A DNA stretch of 64,000 nt. It comes from Icerya purchasi. Taxonomy: Eukaryota > Arthropoda > Insecta > Hemiptera > Monophlebidae. The stretch is from positions 37,335,183-37,399,182 of the forward strand of contig CM077116.1 in the NCBI GenBank assembly GCA_039619475.1, in the 5' to 3' direction. Below the pieces are notes generated by a model. It saw only the letters and a program-made list of their open reading frames with translations. It had not been told where the DNA came from and did not search any database. A program made the position numbers and the translations under genes. Shown piece after piece: positions 12,201-27,200 of this stretch (positions are counted from its first letter, which is position 1; each line of letters starts with the position of its first letter).

Positions 12201-15200
12201 TTGTAAGATAATGATGTATTAAACCGCGTTGCGAATTGTTTAACCACAAACGCTACGGTTTCTTGAAAATAGTTATGTAAATTTCCAGATATGTGATTAC
12301 GTCGGATACAGTAATGTTACAAAATTATAATAAAATTTATTATTTTCGATGATAGTGGGTTTTTTTTTATTCGAATTACGCTTATATTTATTTTTTATAC
12401 GTCTACTTTTGTGATTTTTCATCATCGCGCGTCACAACTGAATAGAAAATCGGACAACTTTTTACGCAATAAAGGTTGCCGCGCCGATGAATAAGTTAAA
12501 TTTAAAAAATTCGGTAATAAATCGTGTTATTTAAGGAGTAATCACGAATTTACTGCTGTCTTCTTAAAATTCCAATAGAGCCGGTCTTAATATGAACACA
12601 CACGGACAAACTAATACGCTTATTACTACACAGCGTGCATTTTAAATCTTCAAAGTACCGTTGAATTTACACACAATTACGAATTACGGTATAATTATAG
12701 AATTTAAACGCAGTTTACGAAGAAAAAAATATTCTTCTTCATTGTCGATAATAACTTATGTGTTTTTAAATGCAAACGTAAAAACAGTTGTATTATGAAT
12801 GTAAATTAAATGGCCTGGTACAAATGCAATACGTGTAATTTCGTTCGAATAAAGATGCGTATATTAGGAAAATTGATATAACCAGTTAAATGTTTCATAA
12901 CGGTAATTATATATAAATGCCGGTAAATACCGTTTTAAAATTCATCATAAAAAAGATGGGGGGTATACATAGGCATATAAATTTATGTAAAATAGATCAA
13001 TTTTTATTCTTTGCGAGACTTTATGACACAAAAAATATGCAATTATTGCGATACGACGCAAAATACGTTAGTAGCTGCTGGTATGTAATTTTCCATTAGC
13101 ACATTATCCGCCACTTGTTCGAACTTTTCTCGTATTGATATAATATACGGTTGTCCGTAATTTTTCGATTTACTTAAGAAAGCGCGACCTGATTTATATG
13201 TTTTGTATATTCAACAACGGTTGTTGGCTTGTTTTTTCTCCATTTTTCAGCCGTATAAATACTAGATTCTTTCGCCTTTCATATATGTGTGGTGGATATT
13301 CTAGTTTTTCTCTAGCACACTTATTATCGTAACATTTCAGATAAACGCGCGCACCGAACTAGCAATCAGATATAACGACATATCGCCTTTGGAAAATCAT
13401 CATTGTTCGATGGCATTCCGAATACTCGATTTACCAGACTGCAACATATTCGAGAACTGCGATTCGGACTTATTTCGGACGATTCGCGAAGGTATTATAA
13501 GGTGCATTTTGGCTACCGACATGGCTAGGCACAACGAGATATTGGCTCAGTTTAGAGATGCGATGGAAGACGGCTTTGATTTCAGTAATCGAGTTCACAT
13601 TAACTTGGTTAGTGTTAGTACATGCAATTGAAAAGTTTTAATTTTAAAAGGGTCACTCTTAAATATCGATTCCGTAACATTTTTCGTTTATTTTTATTTT
13701 TCATTGCATAAAGCTGTCAAACTATATATTCCCGTACTTATACGCTAAACAAGTACGTCTTAAAATAGAATATAATTTCACACACATACACACACACACA
13801 CACACATATACTTAATTGATGTTGTTCAGATGTGAACGGGGTTTCAGAAACGGTGTTTCGCTCGCGTTATAGAAACATAAAATTTGTTGCTGGATTAATT
13901 TGATTTTAAAAAATCATAATTCTTTTTTTCAAGAGGTGCTTAATACCAGGGATGAATCCGGTGGTGGTTTTAGGGGGACAATGCCCCCCAGAACTCTACC
14001 CCCCCCCCCTCCCGTAAGAACTTAATACAAGCTGTTTAAGAATGCAGCAATTTAATAGGGAATAAAATTCATTTTATTCGCTTTATTTACACTTATGTCA
14101 AAAGTTGCTGTCAAAACATTTTTAAACGGTTCAATTAGTCTCGTATATGTTTAAATTTCAAAATTACTAGATTTATTTTTGACGGAAAAATGAAACTTCA
14201 TAAAATAGGGTTAATGATCTTTTAAAATTGGACTTTGATGTTTGCTTGTTATTCTATGAAAAAACTGATATGCTTTTATTGCAAATGTGCGAATGATGTA
14301 AAATACTGACGAGGTGAAAAAATTATTCACTGCATTTGGTATTTTTGTCAGCGTAAACGGGAACTCTCACGTTTCACGTCTATCCATTGATATCATTAAG
14401 TATCAATAAATTGTATTAAAAGGTTTCTCTTTTCGGTTTTCATTTATTCTTTCTTTTTTTAAGCAACATGATCTGTAGACAACTTCATTTCGGTCTATGT
14501 TGCTTTTTTCTTGTTTTTTTAATTTCCAAGAAAAGTCCATTTAAAACAGCTGTGAAACCAGGACGTATTCGTTTATTATAAAAAGGTAACGAACCCGTTA
14601 GAATGTTTCTACAATATGTTCTTTAATGCTACAATTAGAATTAATCCTTTTAAAACCAATTGAGAAAACCTCGTTGATGGGCAAATGGTTTTGCGCCGGG
14701 ACAGGAAAAAAAAACCAACTTATTGTTGTTTATGATCAGTTATTTTACTTGAAATTTATCGTTTACACTTGCTTTTTCATTATTATAAATTACGTAATAA
14801 ATCTCATTTTTTACATATTTGGTTTTATTCAGGAATATTCCAAAAAAAAAAATGTAAAAAAAATCTCTGCTCTCCAAAACAATAAATTGCCCCCCCCCCC
14901 CCCCGGAAACAGATTCCTGAATTCATCCCTGCTTAACAGTGGCATATGCTAAAGCCACAAATGGAAATATACGATGAATTGTGAAAAATCAACTATAAGC
15001 ATAACTAATAAGGGAATTTTAAAGTGCCTACACGATATTAAGAACGCTTAACAATCGCACTTGAGGCAAGTGCAACTGTCAAGTGTACTTGAAGAATACA
15101 GTGTGTCTATGTATGATCATATAGATCTGACGATCGGATGTGAACGGATAACGATATTTTCTATTAGAAACGAAATGCCATGTGTAAAAAATTGTCAAAA

Positions 15201-18200
15201 ATAAAAATTACCAAAAATCAATGAAAATAAAGTTAGTTTGTGTAGAATTGATTTACCCTTTTGTATTACAAAACATGTTTTAATTCGCTTTTCAGCTCCT
15301 CTAAATTATGGCATTTTTTTTATTCATTCTTATTTTTTTTTTTTTATTTCGGAATCAGTAAATCATCCGTGATAATTGTTTCGAAATTCAGCGGACGTCA
15401 CGAAAATCAATACTGTCATTTATTAAACCTACAAATGCTTTTTTCTCCTCTTTTCATTTTATTTTCTTTTTCCTCTGTTGAATTTCGGAAATACTTAAAA
15501 GAATTATACACGATTATTATTTAATTCGTATTCGAGTATGTATGTGTGCGCAAAATAACGAACAAGACGCTTCAATATGCATATACACGCGAAGTAAAAT
15601 TTTAAGCTTGACTTTAATCCGAGATTCCTTAATTAGTCAAAAACAATTAGCAGTTTTTTCATACACACAATCTTTGGAAAAAAACTAAGCTTAAGTGAAC
15701 AAATTAAAAAGTTATATTAGTTGAAATATTCCCAAATTTTCCATCGGTAATAAAATACTACTGGAAATACTTGCTCCGATATGAAAGTATGGCTGTGAAT
15801 TATGAGGTTGCAGTACGAAAAGCAACGTAGAAAAGATACAAAGATATCAAAGTGTAACATGGCGAATAATTATTGGAGTTCCCTGCTGCGTAAATAACAA
15901 AATTAGATATAGTGTGATTTGATGTAATTAAGGAATTTACAGCAAAACATTAAGTGCGCTTACGTAATCGTAGAAATAGGATGGCGGTTAAAATATTGTA
16001 TAATTCCGTGAACAAGTAGATGCGTAAATTAAAAAACCTAGCATAATTTAATATAGTTATATCCGTAATCTGTTTGTCATAATATATAAATATAAAATAA
16101 ATAAATTCTTTAATGGCAAACAAAAATAAGCTACATTAATTTATGAAAGTAAATTAATTTACACTTATTTTTCTTTTTTATTAAAGAACTTATTTATTTT
16201 ATATTGTTAGCATAATTCATTGATAACCAATGGGGCTTTAGACGAAGAACCCGCAAGTAATTTAATTATACTGATCTATCTATTGGTAACTCATAAGCTA
16301 AAAATAGATTTTTTAAAAATACGTTTTGTTTCGCGCATGTTAAATTTACGATTGTCGAGTTTTTGTCTAAACTGCATGCTAACTTTCTTGAATAGGAAGT
16401 TTTTCGATTTTAATGTGAATAAATAGTTCCGTAAGCTGCGCGTAGATGCGAGCAAAATGATTTTAATTGGGGGCGTAAGGTAGCAGACAAAACGCCAACG
16501 TTTCTATTCATATAAAAATGTCGATTAAAAGCGTAGCGTATTATAATATTATAACACCAGCAGATTATTTATCATTTGCTTACAATGACTTCGAAAAAGC
16601 TGCATCATTTTTTATTAACTGAAAACATTTCATTGGGACGGTATAAACATTTTTAAAAACAAAAAAAAAGTAGGTGTGCCACGAAATGAATAAGTTACGA
16701 AATATATACTGGGAGTTTCATCATTCATATGCGCAACTTCGCAATTGTCAAAGATAAATTTTGCCAGTATTTACGAAAGTCAGTACGAACGTTTGATTAT
16801 GTTTTAAACGTAATTAGGAACTGTATTGTTAAACAAAGAAACCACTTCCATGAACCAGTTTCGCCTTCTGAATAAATAATTATTTGTTACAGTAAGGTAT
16901 TACAACATTTTTAAAGATTGATATTTGTATACATTTTTAATATCTGGAAATATGTATATCTTTAGAGGATCATATTGATTACATTTATCTGTAAATAAAC
17001 ATTGTGTAAACTATATTAGACTTTGTGGAAGGAATTTATATAAATTAAGACATTTTTAGAAAATCAAAACTTAAGTATGCTCTTTTTAATTCTAGATACA
17101 TATTTATCTCTAGGTACTAGGTTATCTTTTCGTGGATTAGCATTTAGTTTCCGATAGCGATTTATATGTAAACGGATGTATGTAGTTTTTTAGTATATTT
17201 AGTTCATTCTGTTAAAGCTCTGTGACTGACAAAAAAATCGGCAAATTAATTTTCATTTTTGGTTTTATCAGCAAATTCAACAGTACTCAGTTCAACACAG
17301 AATCAGTGAAATATGATAAATCTGAATTTTGGTCTATCCGCGACAAAACTTTAATAACCCGTTAGACCTTTTTAAATGGTTGACAGAATTACAATTGAAC
17401 TCAAAAGCGCACTCAGGATTTTTTTTTAGTCGGGGCTAGAATTTAGAAGATGAGTTAGGGGGCGGTAACTCGGTATCTCGACTAAGTACCTATCTATTTC
17501 CGTGGTTTGTAAATTAAAATAAAAAAAATACAAAATTAACGAATATTATTATTAAAAAAATTACAAAACTGACGAATTTTATTTTAACAAAAATAATAAT
17601 AACGGAAACACGTAACATTATGTTTTTGTAATAAGCGCAAATTAGATAAGTACACGAATTTTATTTTAACAAAATTAGCTAAAAGTATATAACATTATAC
17701 TTTTAATATAAGTAAGAAGTAAGTAGGTATGTTCTTAAAAAAAAAATAAATAAAACAAAACATTACAAAACGAAATTAAGATTTCGAAGATTTTGGGGGG
17801 CAGCAATGGCCCCGTGGCACCCCCCTTGAGTGCGCCAATGATTGAACTCAATGGTACATAAATCAATTTTTAGAAAACTTCTATTACAATGATGTGCATA
17901 CAAAAACTTTTAATTGTAATAAATAATTTTTTCACTAATTCATTCGTTTTAACTTCGTTAATAATAATGATACAAATAACAAAAACTAGAATATTTAATA
18001 CATTATTAGATGAAGAATACAAGATTCAAAATTATTTATTGTATAAGACACATGAGCGTCGCCGCGGGGAGGGGGGTCAGCTGCCCCCCTCCTGGAGCTT
18101 TGAAACTTTTTAATCAACCGGCCATAATGAGTATTCATAGGCGCGTAATCATGGTCAATTTCCCAGAAACCCACGAAAATTTTGTTTTAATTAAGATTTT

Positions 18201-21200
18201 ATGCTTGTTTAATAAAATATTAAGCCTTTACAATTTATAAATTTTATTTTTCCTATAACTCATATCCTCTTTCTATCATCTTGCCCCCCCCCTCCGGCTC
18301 ATCGGCTAGCGACGCCCTTGATAAAACATTTAATATAACTTTTAAATATTAAAATATGTTAATGACGCTGTAATTGGTATTTTAATTTCATATATAAAAT
18401 GAATATAGATGGATTATGAAGTTTAATGATACGCCTGTAAATTTGTGGTGTATTTTAAAATGTGGTTAATTATATCATTACAAATCTGTAAGTTTATTGA
18501 TGAAGAAAACAGTTTCATAAATGGTCTTTTCTTACTGCAAAAGTTTTGTTTTCTTCTCCGAACTGTACATTATCTAGTCAAAAACAGCAGCGTACCTGAA
18601 TCACTTGGGAGGATTCAAAAAATCAAAAGAATTGAATGAAGAAACAACAAGAATATTAAAAGACTATTGTTACGTTTTTTAAAATCTATCACTGTTTTTT
18701 TTTTTAGGATACACTAATAACCAGCCATATAACAACCTGCAAGAACTAACAAAATCTAAATTCAGTCTGATTTTTGTTTTCTTTTCAATTTTTTTTTTTG
18801 CAATAAAAATCTACTTTAACTAAACTGAATTGTGTACATTAACTTCCGGAATCCGTAAATATTTTTTCCATGCACTCCCATGTGAATTAAAAAGCTGATA
18901 GCATGAAAAATGAAACAGATTGATTAGCAATAATCTTTCGAGTGATCCGTACTAAAATGATGATGAATATTAAGGGTAGATTGGTAGTAATAAATTTCAT
19001 TAATTTCGTATATTTAAATTTACAAGGCATATATTGATTGCTGCGAAACCAGATAGTTGTTTTGGATCAGTTTTCAATGCTTTGCTATATTGGTCTTTTA
19101 AATATTTCCATTTTTCCTTGCATTCCTCTTTCATAGTATAAAAATACGTGTTAATTATAATGTCTCTTCAGAGTTAATCGCATCATATAAATTAACTTGG
19201 TTACAAAATAAAACTTGTTCGTAAATGTCTATTGGCAATCCAATTTGTAGTATTAACTATTAAAAGGATAATGCACGTCATTGTCAATAATTTAGAAAAC
19301 GTTATTTTTGTATGAGGATCAAACACTTTAATTTGTTTTTGATTTAGGTTTTTATTTAAAAATATGTAGTATAACCAGCGGCAAGCCAAGCGGGGGGCAA
19401 CAAGGGCAGTCGCCCCCTCAGAAAAAAATTTTGTCGTATTTCATTGGAAATTATAAAATAATGAAACACTTATAAAACACAAATATAAATATTACATATT
19501 AAATTTTCGACTAATTTTGAATACTAATTCACCCATAATCACGACAATCAGGGCCGGATTATAGCCAAATGCCGCTGTGGGCTCAATAATTTCTGCCGTC
19601 TTTGGAATAATTTATAAATTAAGTAATAAAAATTATAATCGGGGAACTGACGTAAGAAAGGACATAAAAGTTAAAAATTAATTTTCAATTAAGGGTTAAG
19701 TTAAAAAAGTTTTCAATTAAAAAATTTCACACATTTTTAAAACATACCTAAATTTTATTATAATTCTATACATACATTATTCTCACATGTGTCAATTAAA
19801 ATTTACATTTTTTACGACGCCATTTTAAAGATGCAAAAATTCATTTATTATATCATCAAAGTTTAAATTTACTAACTGTTCTTCAATAAATAAAACAGAT
19901 AAATCATTTAACTCTTTTGGTGAGACATTGTTGATCTGAAAAATTTTTTAGTTCTTTTCATTGTAGGAAAGGAGCATCTTGCTGAGCAAATTTTATTCAG
20001 CGCTAATCTTTCTTTGTGTTTTTCCCATCATGTTATCACGTTATTGTAATTGTGTTATTTGTAGTGTTGTTAGAGTTGGTTTTTCCAGTTACATTTTGTT
20101 TTTACTTTTGTTTGTTAAATGTTCACAGAAATTAAATAAAGTGTACTTTATTCTTAATATATTATTTTCGCCGTTAGCGTGTTTATTCATCAGATTCAGT
20201 ATTCAACAGGTTATGGGCCCAGCACGCTTCCCGCAGTGCCCCAGTGGCATACTGCTTTGAGCACCTTTCATCGTTTGGTATGGTAAGAAATAATATAAAT
20301 AATTCTTCGAAAAATCTTCTAACTTTTGTCGTATCAATGAGATACCGCTACTACATTTGTGAATTTTCAGTTTTTCTTCCAGTCTTGCTTGACCTCTTAT
20401 CATACCGACCAGTCATTGTCTCGTGTACACTTCCAGAATTTCCTTTAACTGCTAATGTAACCATTTTTCCTAATAATAAAGAAACGTTCCGGTTTACACT
20501 TCGTTAATTTTAAATTCATTTCTCGATCCCCCGGCTTACATGTCATTTGTCTATAATCATTTGGAAATTTTACCTAAATCAATATATTCCCATTTTAACT
20601 TTTCTGTACATTAATGCAAGTTAAAAAATGATTTTATCACATTCCTCTCCTACCCTGCTGCGATTAGAACGCCATAATATGTAACAATATTTTGGAAATT
20701 TTAAGTATTTTTCAAAAGAAAAAACTTTTCAATCTCATGCAAATTTGCCGCCTTTCGAATTTTGCCGCTGTGGGCTGTAGCCCATTTAAGTCCCTGGTGT
20801 AAATCCATGACTGACGACAATAATTAACATTCGAAACTAGTTGGCAATTTTTAATATGTAATATTCATAATTATATTTGTGTAGTATAATTGTTTTATTA
20901 TTTCATAATTTCTAAGTGAACTTACTTGGTAAATTAATTTTTTCCAATATGTCGTCCCACAATCCTTTCGTTACAAGTCTATTATAATAATTTCGATTAT
21001 CATTATCTTGTACCGGTGAATGTACACGTAAATTTAAGTTCTAATAATTCACAATCCATCTCTAAGCAATGTTTACATTAAATGAAAATATTAATAATTA
21101 CATTATTAGCACGTTTAAAATACAGTAAAAATCAATTATAACAACGAATCGTTATACAAGTAAATTATTTATACTCTTCAATATCATTGTACGCGATTTT

Positions 21201-24200
21201 CGTTGCATACTAAATGTTTTATTCAATAATTTGGTAATTAGTTATATGTATATTATATTTTGATACAGTAATGTGTGAAATAACGTTTACAAATGTGACG
21301 TTTTATTACATTGGAGAACATTACTAATGATAAATATTCATTTTGAAATATTCAAATTTCCTTACTGCTCTAATTAAAATAATGACAAATTTTTTGTATT
21401 ATATTTAAATATAACAAATAAATTAAATTTTTACTGTTATCTGATAAATATTATTTGTGCAATCCATCCGATTACGCGGTGGTTGAGCATTAAATATTAA
21501 GGCAAACGGGATTAAATTACGCTACATTTAGTTACGCTTAGCTAGATCTCAGTATACACACTTTTATAAAAAATGTTGCATTTAAAAAATACATACCGTA
21601 CACTCCGCTACATTTTTCTTTTGGTCTGGGTGAGACCTTACATTTCCTGAGGTATTTATTAGAGTTTTAGTTTTAATAAGAAATTTTATTTTTACATTAC
21701 TTTCATGTTTTTGATTCTTTTTTACCGAGCGAGATATACACCGAGAAAATAGAAACTGCGCTCTTAAATTCAAAACAGTATTACGGTTGACATGTAGTGT
21801 AAACGATTTTGCCTTACTTAACTTGTTTATCGATCAAGTACTAGTTTAAATCTTAATGATTATTTTGAAATAGTCATAGGGATGTTTTGTTGGAGTTTCT
21901 AAAATTGTTTTAATGTGTTTTTCCTGATAGTTGTTTTCGGTGTTTTATCATTGTTTTTTTGGTTTTTTTTTTCAGATAAATATAAATTTATTGAAAATAA
22001 CTACTAGGTTTTAAGTAAATCCTGTTATTTAACAAGGTTAGATCAATTTAAAAAATTATTGCAGCATGCGTTCACTTAAAGCTAGGTAAATCAATTTTTA
22101 GATCCGTGTAGCCCGGTGTATATTACACAAATTTACTATTCTATTTTTTTCCGGTTTTTTTTCCAATGATAAACTGTCGAATATGAAATATTTATTTTCA
22201 ATACTATATTTTTGGAAACAAATAATTAGTTCATTTTTCGTAGTACTTTTATATTGCATCATTGAAGTTTTTTTTTTGAAAAGAGATATCTGGAGTTGGA
22301 AATGAGAAACAATCGAAACAGATCTGATAAGATACTTTTTTATAATTTTCAATAGCTTTCCTTTTGAATAGTATTAAACAAAACATATGTATTAATATTA
22401 TATTTAGCAGCTCAAAGCAAGTTTTTTTTTTTTTTATTTTTTATTTCGGGCGCGTCGACTATAGAAACTAACCCAGCATAAGTGAAATTTTTAGAAGTCT
22501 TAGTGTACGACAGGAAGATTCGAACACGGTTCTATCCGAACAAAACGACACCGTCTAACCAACTGCGCCGCGGTAGCTGACTCAAAGCAAATTAAAAACA
22601 GTAATATTGTACGAAATTCCCTTTCAGATTTATGGTATAATATAGGGTTTTGCAAATTATTATTAACGATCGTTTAATTTTACGTGGTTGTTATCGATGA
22701 ATTTTATGCTATTATTAAAAGCACAGTATTATTCGCATTTTATAATTTTTAGCTGTGCATGGTTTTAATTAAAGTTGCAGACATATCAAATGAAGCACGC
22801 CCAATGAATGTTGCCGAACCATGGCTTGATAAGTTATTTAAGGTACGCAATAAATTTGACTTGAATTAAATTTATACATGTATTTTTAAATAATCGATGG
22901 GAAATTGTTCAAAGTTTCTGTTTTATGTTTTTGTATACAGTTTTAACTAAAAATGTAATTTTATTAAATTTATATTTAAATTTAACAAATTTATTAAAAA
23001 TAATATAAAACACTCGAAAAAAGAAACATCTCATTACGTTGCTGATTCACTTAGACAATTTTTTTGAGAACAGCTTTCGTACCATTCTTACTTATCTAAA
23101 AGTACTCGGCAGGAGGGCGTAACAGCAATTGTGTTGTTGCTATTATTTACGGATGTAATATAGGTATGCTCCACACAGCAAGGCTAGTAAAATGTAACCG
23201 TTAACTATCCGCCTTGCTCTAAGGAGCATACCTATATTACATCCGTAAATAATAGCAACAACACAATTGCTGTTACGCCCTCCTGCCGAGCACTTTTAGA
23301 TAAGTAAGAATGGTACGAAAGCTGTTCTCAAAAAAATTGTCTAAGTGAATCAGCAACGTAATGAGATGTTTCTTTTTTCGGGTGTTTTATATTATTTTTA
23401 ATGAATTTATTACATTTGAATATAAATTTAACTAATTCCACATGTCTCTTGCTAGAGAAAAAAATCAGGTTCGATATATCGGTATCGGCATGGATATTAC
23501 TAAATGTTATCTTTAAAATATGGGCGAAATCGTATATATATATAATACGCTAATATCATAAACGCATACTCCTATAATTTGCCTTTATCGATATTAAGGA
23601 GGCATTTGACCCGGATAATAAAGAAGTTCTGTGAATGTGTCGTAGATCCATGGTGGATTTCTACCAAACTTTTTCGGCTAATACAAGTATTTCACACACA
23701 AACGATGAGAATTGTATTTACAATTCAGGTCTTTCATAAAAATTTGAGATGAACACGAACGGAGATGCATACTAGCACCGATGTTGTTTAATTTTTACGT
23801 GAGTGTGATATATTATGAATTTCATTGTCAAGTTACAAACGCTTTTGACGGTGGCCTGTATAAGTTAGTAAAATGTAAGGCTAAATGCGCGACCAGTTTT
23901 TTTTAACCACAGTGGTCTACAGTATGTGGACGATTGTGTAATGTTAAACGACAAGGTGAACGGGATGCAAAAGATGCTGTTACAATTGGCTCAAATATAA
24001 ACGATAGAAACCCTGAAATCATCCACATTAATGTTGAACCAACTGTCTTCATATTAAACTATAAAATCTTACGCTCGCCAAACTAATTGGAGTATGTTGA
24101 TATAGTGATAGCAGACAATAGTAGGATGTTAAATGCAAATGATGTAGCTTCAGAATAACTCACTATTTACGTGTGTGTATATTTTTATATATATATATAT

Positions 24201-27200
24201 ATATGTGTGTGTGTATGTATATAATAACTTTATAATGACAATGGAAAATAAACATTCTTTTATCCGTATTTTAAAAACAATGACTTTGACTTTTTTTCTA
24301 TTAAATGGAAAAGTTCTAATGACAAAAAACATTTTCGTATACATTTATGGTTTATATAATAGTCTTGAAAACAAATACATAGGAACTTTAATATATGTAA
24401 ATAAAAGTGAGTTAATTGATAACGCGGAAACTTTAATTTTGGATAGCTTATATGAAATTAATAGTATAATATTGACTACTATAATTCATACACACGGCTT
24501 TATTGTTCAATAGGTAATAAAACTATTGGTAATAATGAGAGAAATTATAAAATAAACAGAAAAGTGCTATTTTAATATATCGAATTTAACTCCGATATAA
24601 TGAATGTAAATATTTCATACACCTAAAGAATTTTACAAGTATTTCTTTTTTTTTTGTTAGCGTAATGAAAAATGTTGTAAATATGTATCAAAAAAGTTGT
24701 TGAATTAGGCGAAATTTCGAAGTAATGTTTAGTTTAAATTCGACAGTTACGCCATTAATAATAATTTCATACGTCGTTATCGATAATTATGTTTTTTATT
24801 TTTATTTTTTTTAGCAAAAGATACATATATTCACTTATATAATAATAAAATTACAATTTCGCTATTTTGTGACGTATATGGTGTGATACATCTACGCAAA
24901 TATTGTTCTTTCATGTACATATACTTCGTGATATTTTGTTAACATAGTCGCGAGACAAAACTAAAAGCAAGCAAATAGGAGTGGATATATAAGTAATTGA
25001 AATGTTATTAATGTCAAAATACACCTTTTATATAAGTGTATAGTGTTTTAAGGATTTTTCGGTAAATGCACTTATAACCCCCTCTCTCCGTAGGTTGAAA
25101 GATAATTTCGTTTTTATTCGGTTTACATAATATATCTGCATGTATTTTGCATTCTTAGTAATACGTCTATAAAAATTAAATAATTCTGTCTGAGTGTAGC
25201 TAGAAACATCAACTGAACTAAACACAAGTAACAAGTAATTTATTCATTTCTTTATATTATCGTGGTAGTATTTTGAAACAAGCAGCTTCGGTTAAAGATA
25301 TAATCGATGCATAAATTATACTGCAATTTAAACTTAGATTATTTTAGGGTAATTTCTTAATATAAAATCTATTGAGAAAATTAACGAAATAACATGTTAA
25401 AGCGTAACTTTTTCAAGATTGTATTTTAATTTTTATAATTATTCTGTTATTTCGAAGGAATTTTTCGCTCAAAGCGATGCTGAGAAGAAGGAAGGATTAC
25501 CGATTACACCATTTATGGATCGAGATAAAATAACGAAGCCGTCATCTCAGTGTAGTTTTATCGGATTTGTTTTACTGCCATTATTCGAATCTCTCGGCCA
25601 ACTTTTTCCGGATCTTGAAGTACGGTTATTTTAGTTTTCTATTGTTATTTAAAATTTTCGTCTCGTTCGTTTTGAAAGAATCGATGGAGAAGTAGAAGAT
25701 TAAAGAAATTGCGAGTAAAAAAAAGATGCTAAAGTGAGGAGGAATTAGATTTTCGGTTTGTCGAACAAATGGATGAATTTTTGGTTTGAACGTTACAGGA
25801 AAAGTGAGATGGAGGTTAATTGCAGTGGACTAAGGTGGGCAGAGACTTGGAAGTTGTTTGATGTCGAAATCTGCGTTATATGGGTAGAGAAATGGTTTGT
25901 GTAAAGAAAAGAACATTGAACAAGCATCTTGAGAAACCGGCAGTGAAATAAAGTACCAGACTTGAAGCTGTTATGGAGATAGAAAGAGGCAGATAACTTG
26001 AAGTGATAAAAAGGGAAAGACGACGAAGAAATACCGTAATTAAGGATATACCGCGAAGATTAATACGAAAAAAAGAATAAAAGGTGAGTAGACTAAACAG
26101 TCAAGTACAAGTTAAAACGGAAATCAACATAATAATGAAAGGAAAAATAATTGGATAGGTCACTTTTTTTTTTGCCAAATAAGCTGTGGTGAAGATCGGT
26201 GTACGACTTGTTCTAGCGAGGCTGTTGCAAATAGAATTAATGTCACTGGATCGTCGTCCGTAATTTAAAAACCAGTTCTACTTATCTGTTTATTTTGAAA
26301 ATCGCGAATAGGTGGCGATGGACGTTGTCGTACACCGTATGTTGTAGGAGTATTAATGAGAAGATGCAATTTTCAGATGTGTATGCAATTTGTGAAATAC
26401 GATATAATTAATGTAATTTATTGTTATTAGCCGATGAAATGCATAACTTTATACCTCATGCGGTAAAAACTAAAATATATATATATATTAAAATTGAAAA
26501 AAAAAACTGATTTATTACTTTATTGGTGAAAAAGGAACGATTCCTTCAAAAACGTAAACTCAAATGTGACTTCGAAATCATACTTTTTCGTTGCAGGAAA
26601 TGATCGTTCAACCGGTACGAGATGCTTTGGAGTACTATCGTAAGCTAAACGAAATGGCCAAAGATGAACAACGACAACAGAGAAAATCAGTGGTTACTTT
26701 AGAAACATGCTCATCTAATCAAACTAGTCCAAGTTCCCCGGCAGCAAACTCCGCCAATAACAATGCTACATTGATGGTATCCGATCTATCGAACAAAATG
26801 CGTAATCAGGTATTTCGCGGTCGTTTTTAATTCTGGTTTTTTATTACTCGTATCGCTTTATTTTCTTCAACCGATATTTATGACTATTCAGAAAGACAAT
26901 AAATAATAATTTTCTTTACTGCATTCGACTTATTATTATTACGAATTGATTATTTATACGGATAAATGTTCTGCAAATTGAATAACTATTTAATACACGC
27001 TTTGAGAAATATTATTTTTGATCCACGAATTTTGAATAGTAGTTTTTGGTTATCTTATCTTTTTTTCGTTTCGGTCATTTACAGGGACTGGAAATTCCGT
27101 TGTTTGATTTTCATTTTGATTGTGGCATATTTTTCCAGCAGCTTTCGTACATGTTTCATCCATCTGTACTTCTAGCTTCACTTTAAGTACCTCGCATGTT

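Noticed and set aside
25680..26160. Purine-rich block with NNWIGH-like reading as a LINE 3' end
   Set aside because: The order of the weak motifs is wrong for known LINE C-termini and the frame is broken everywhere.
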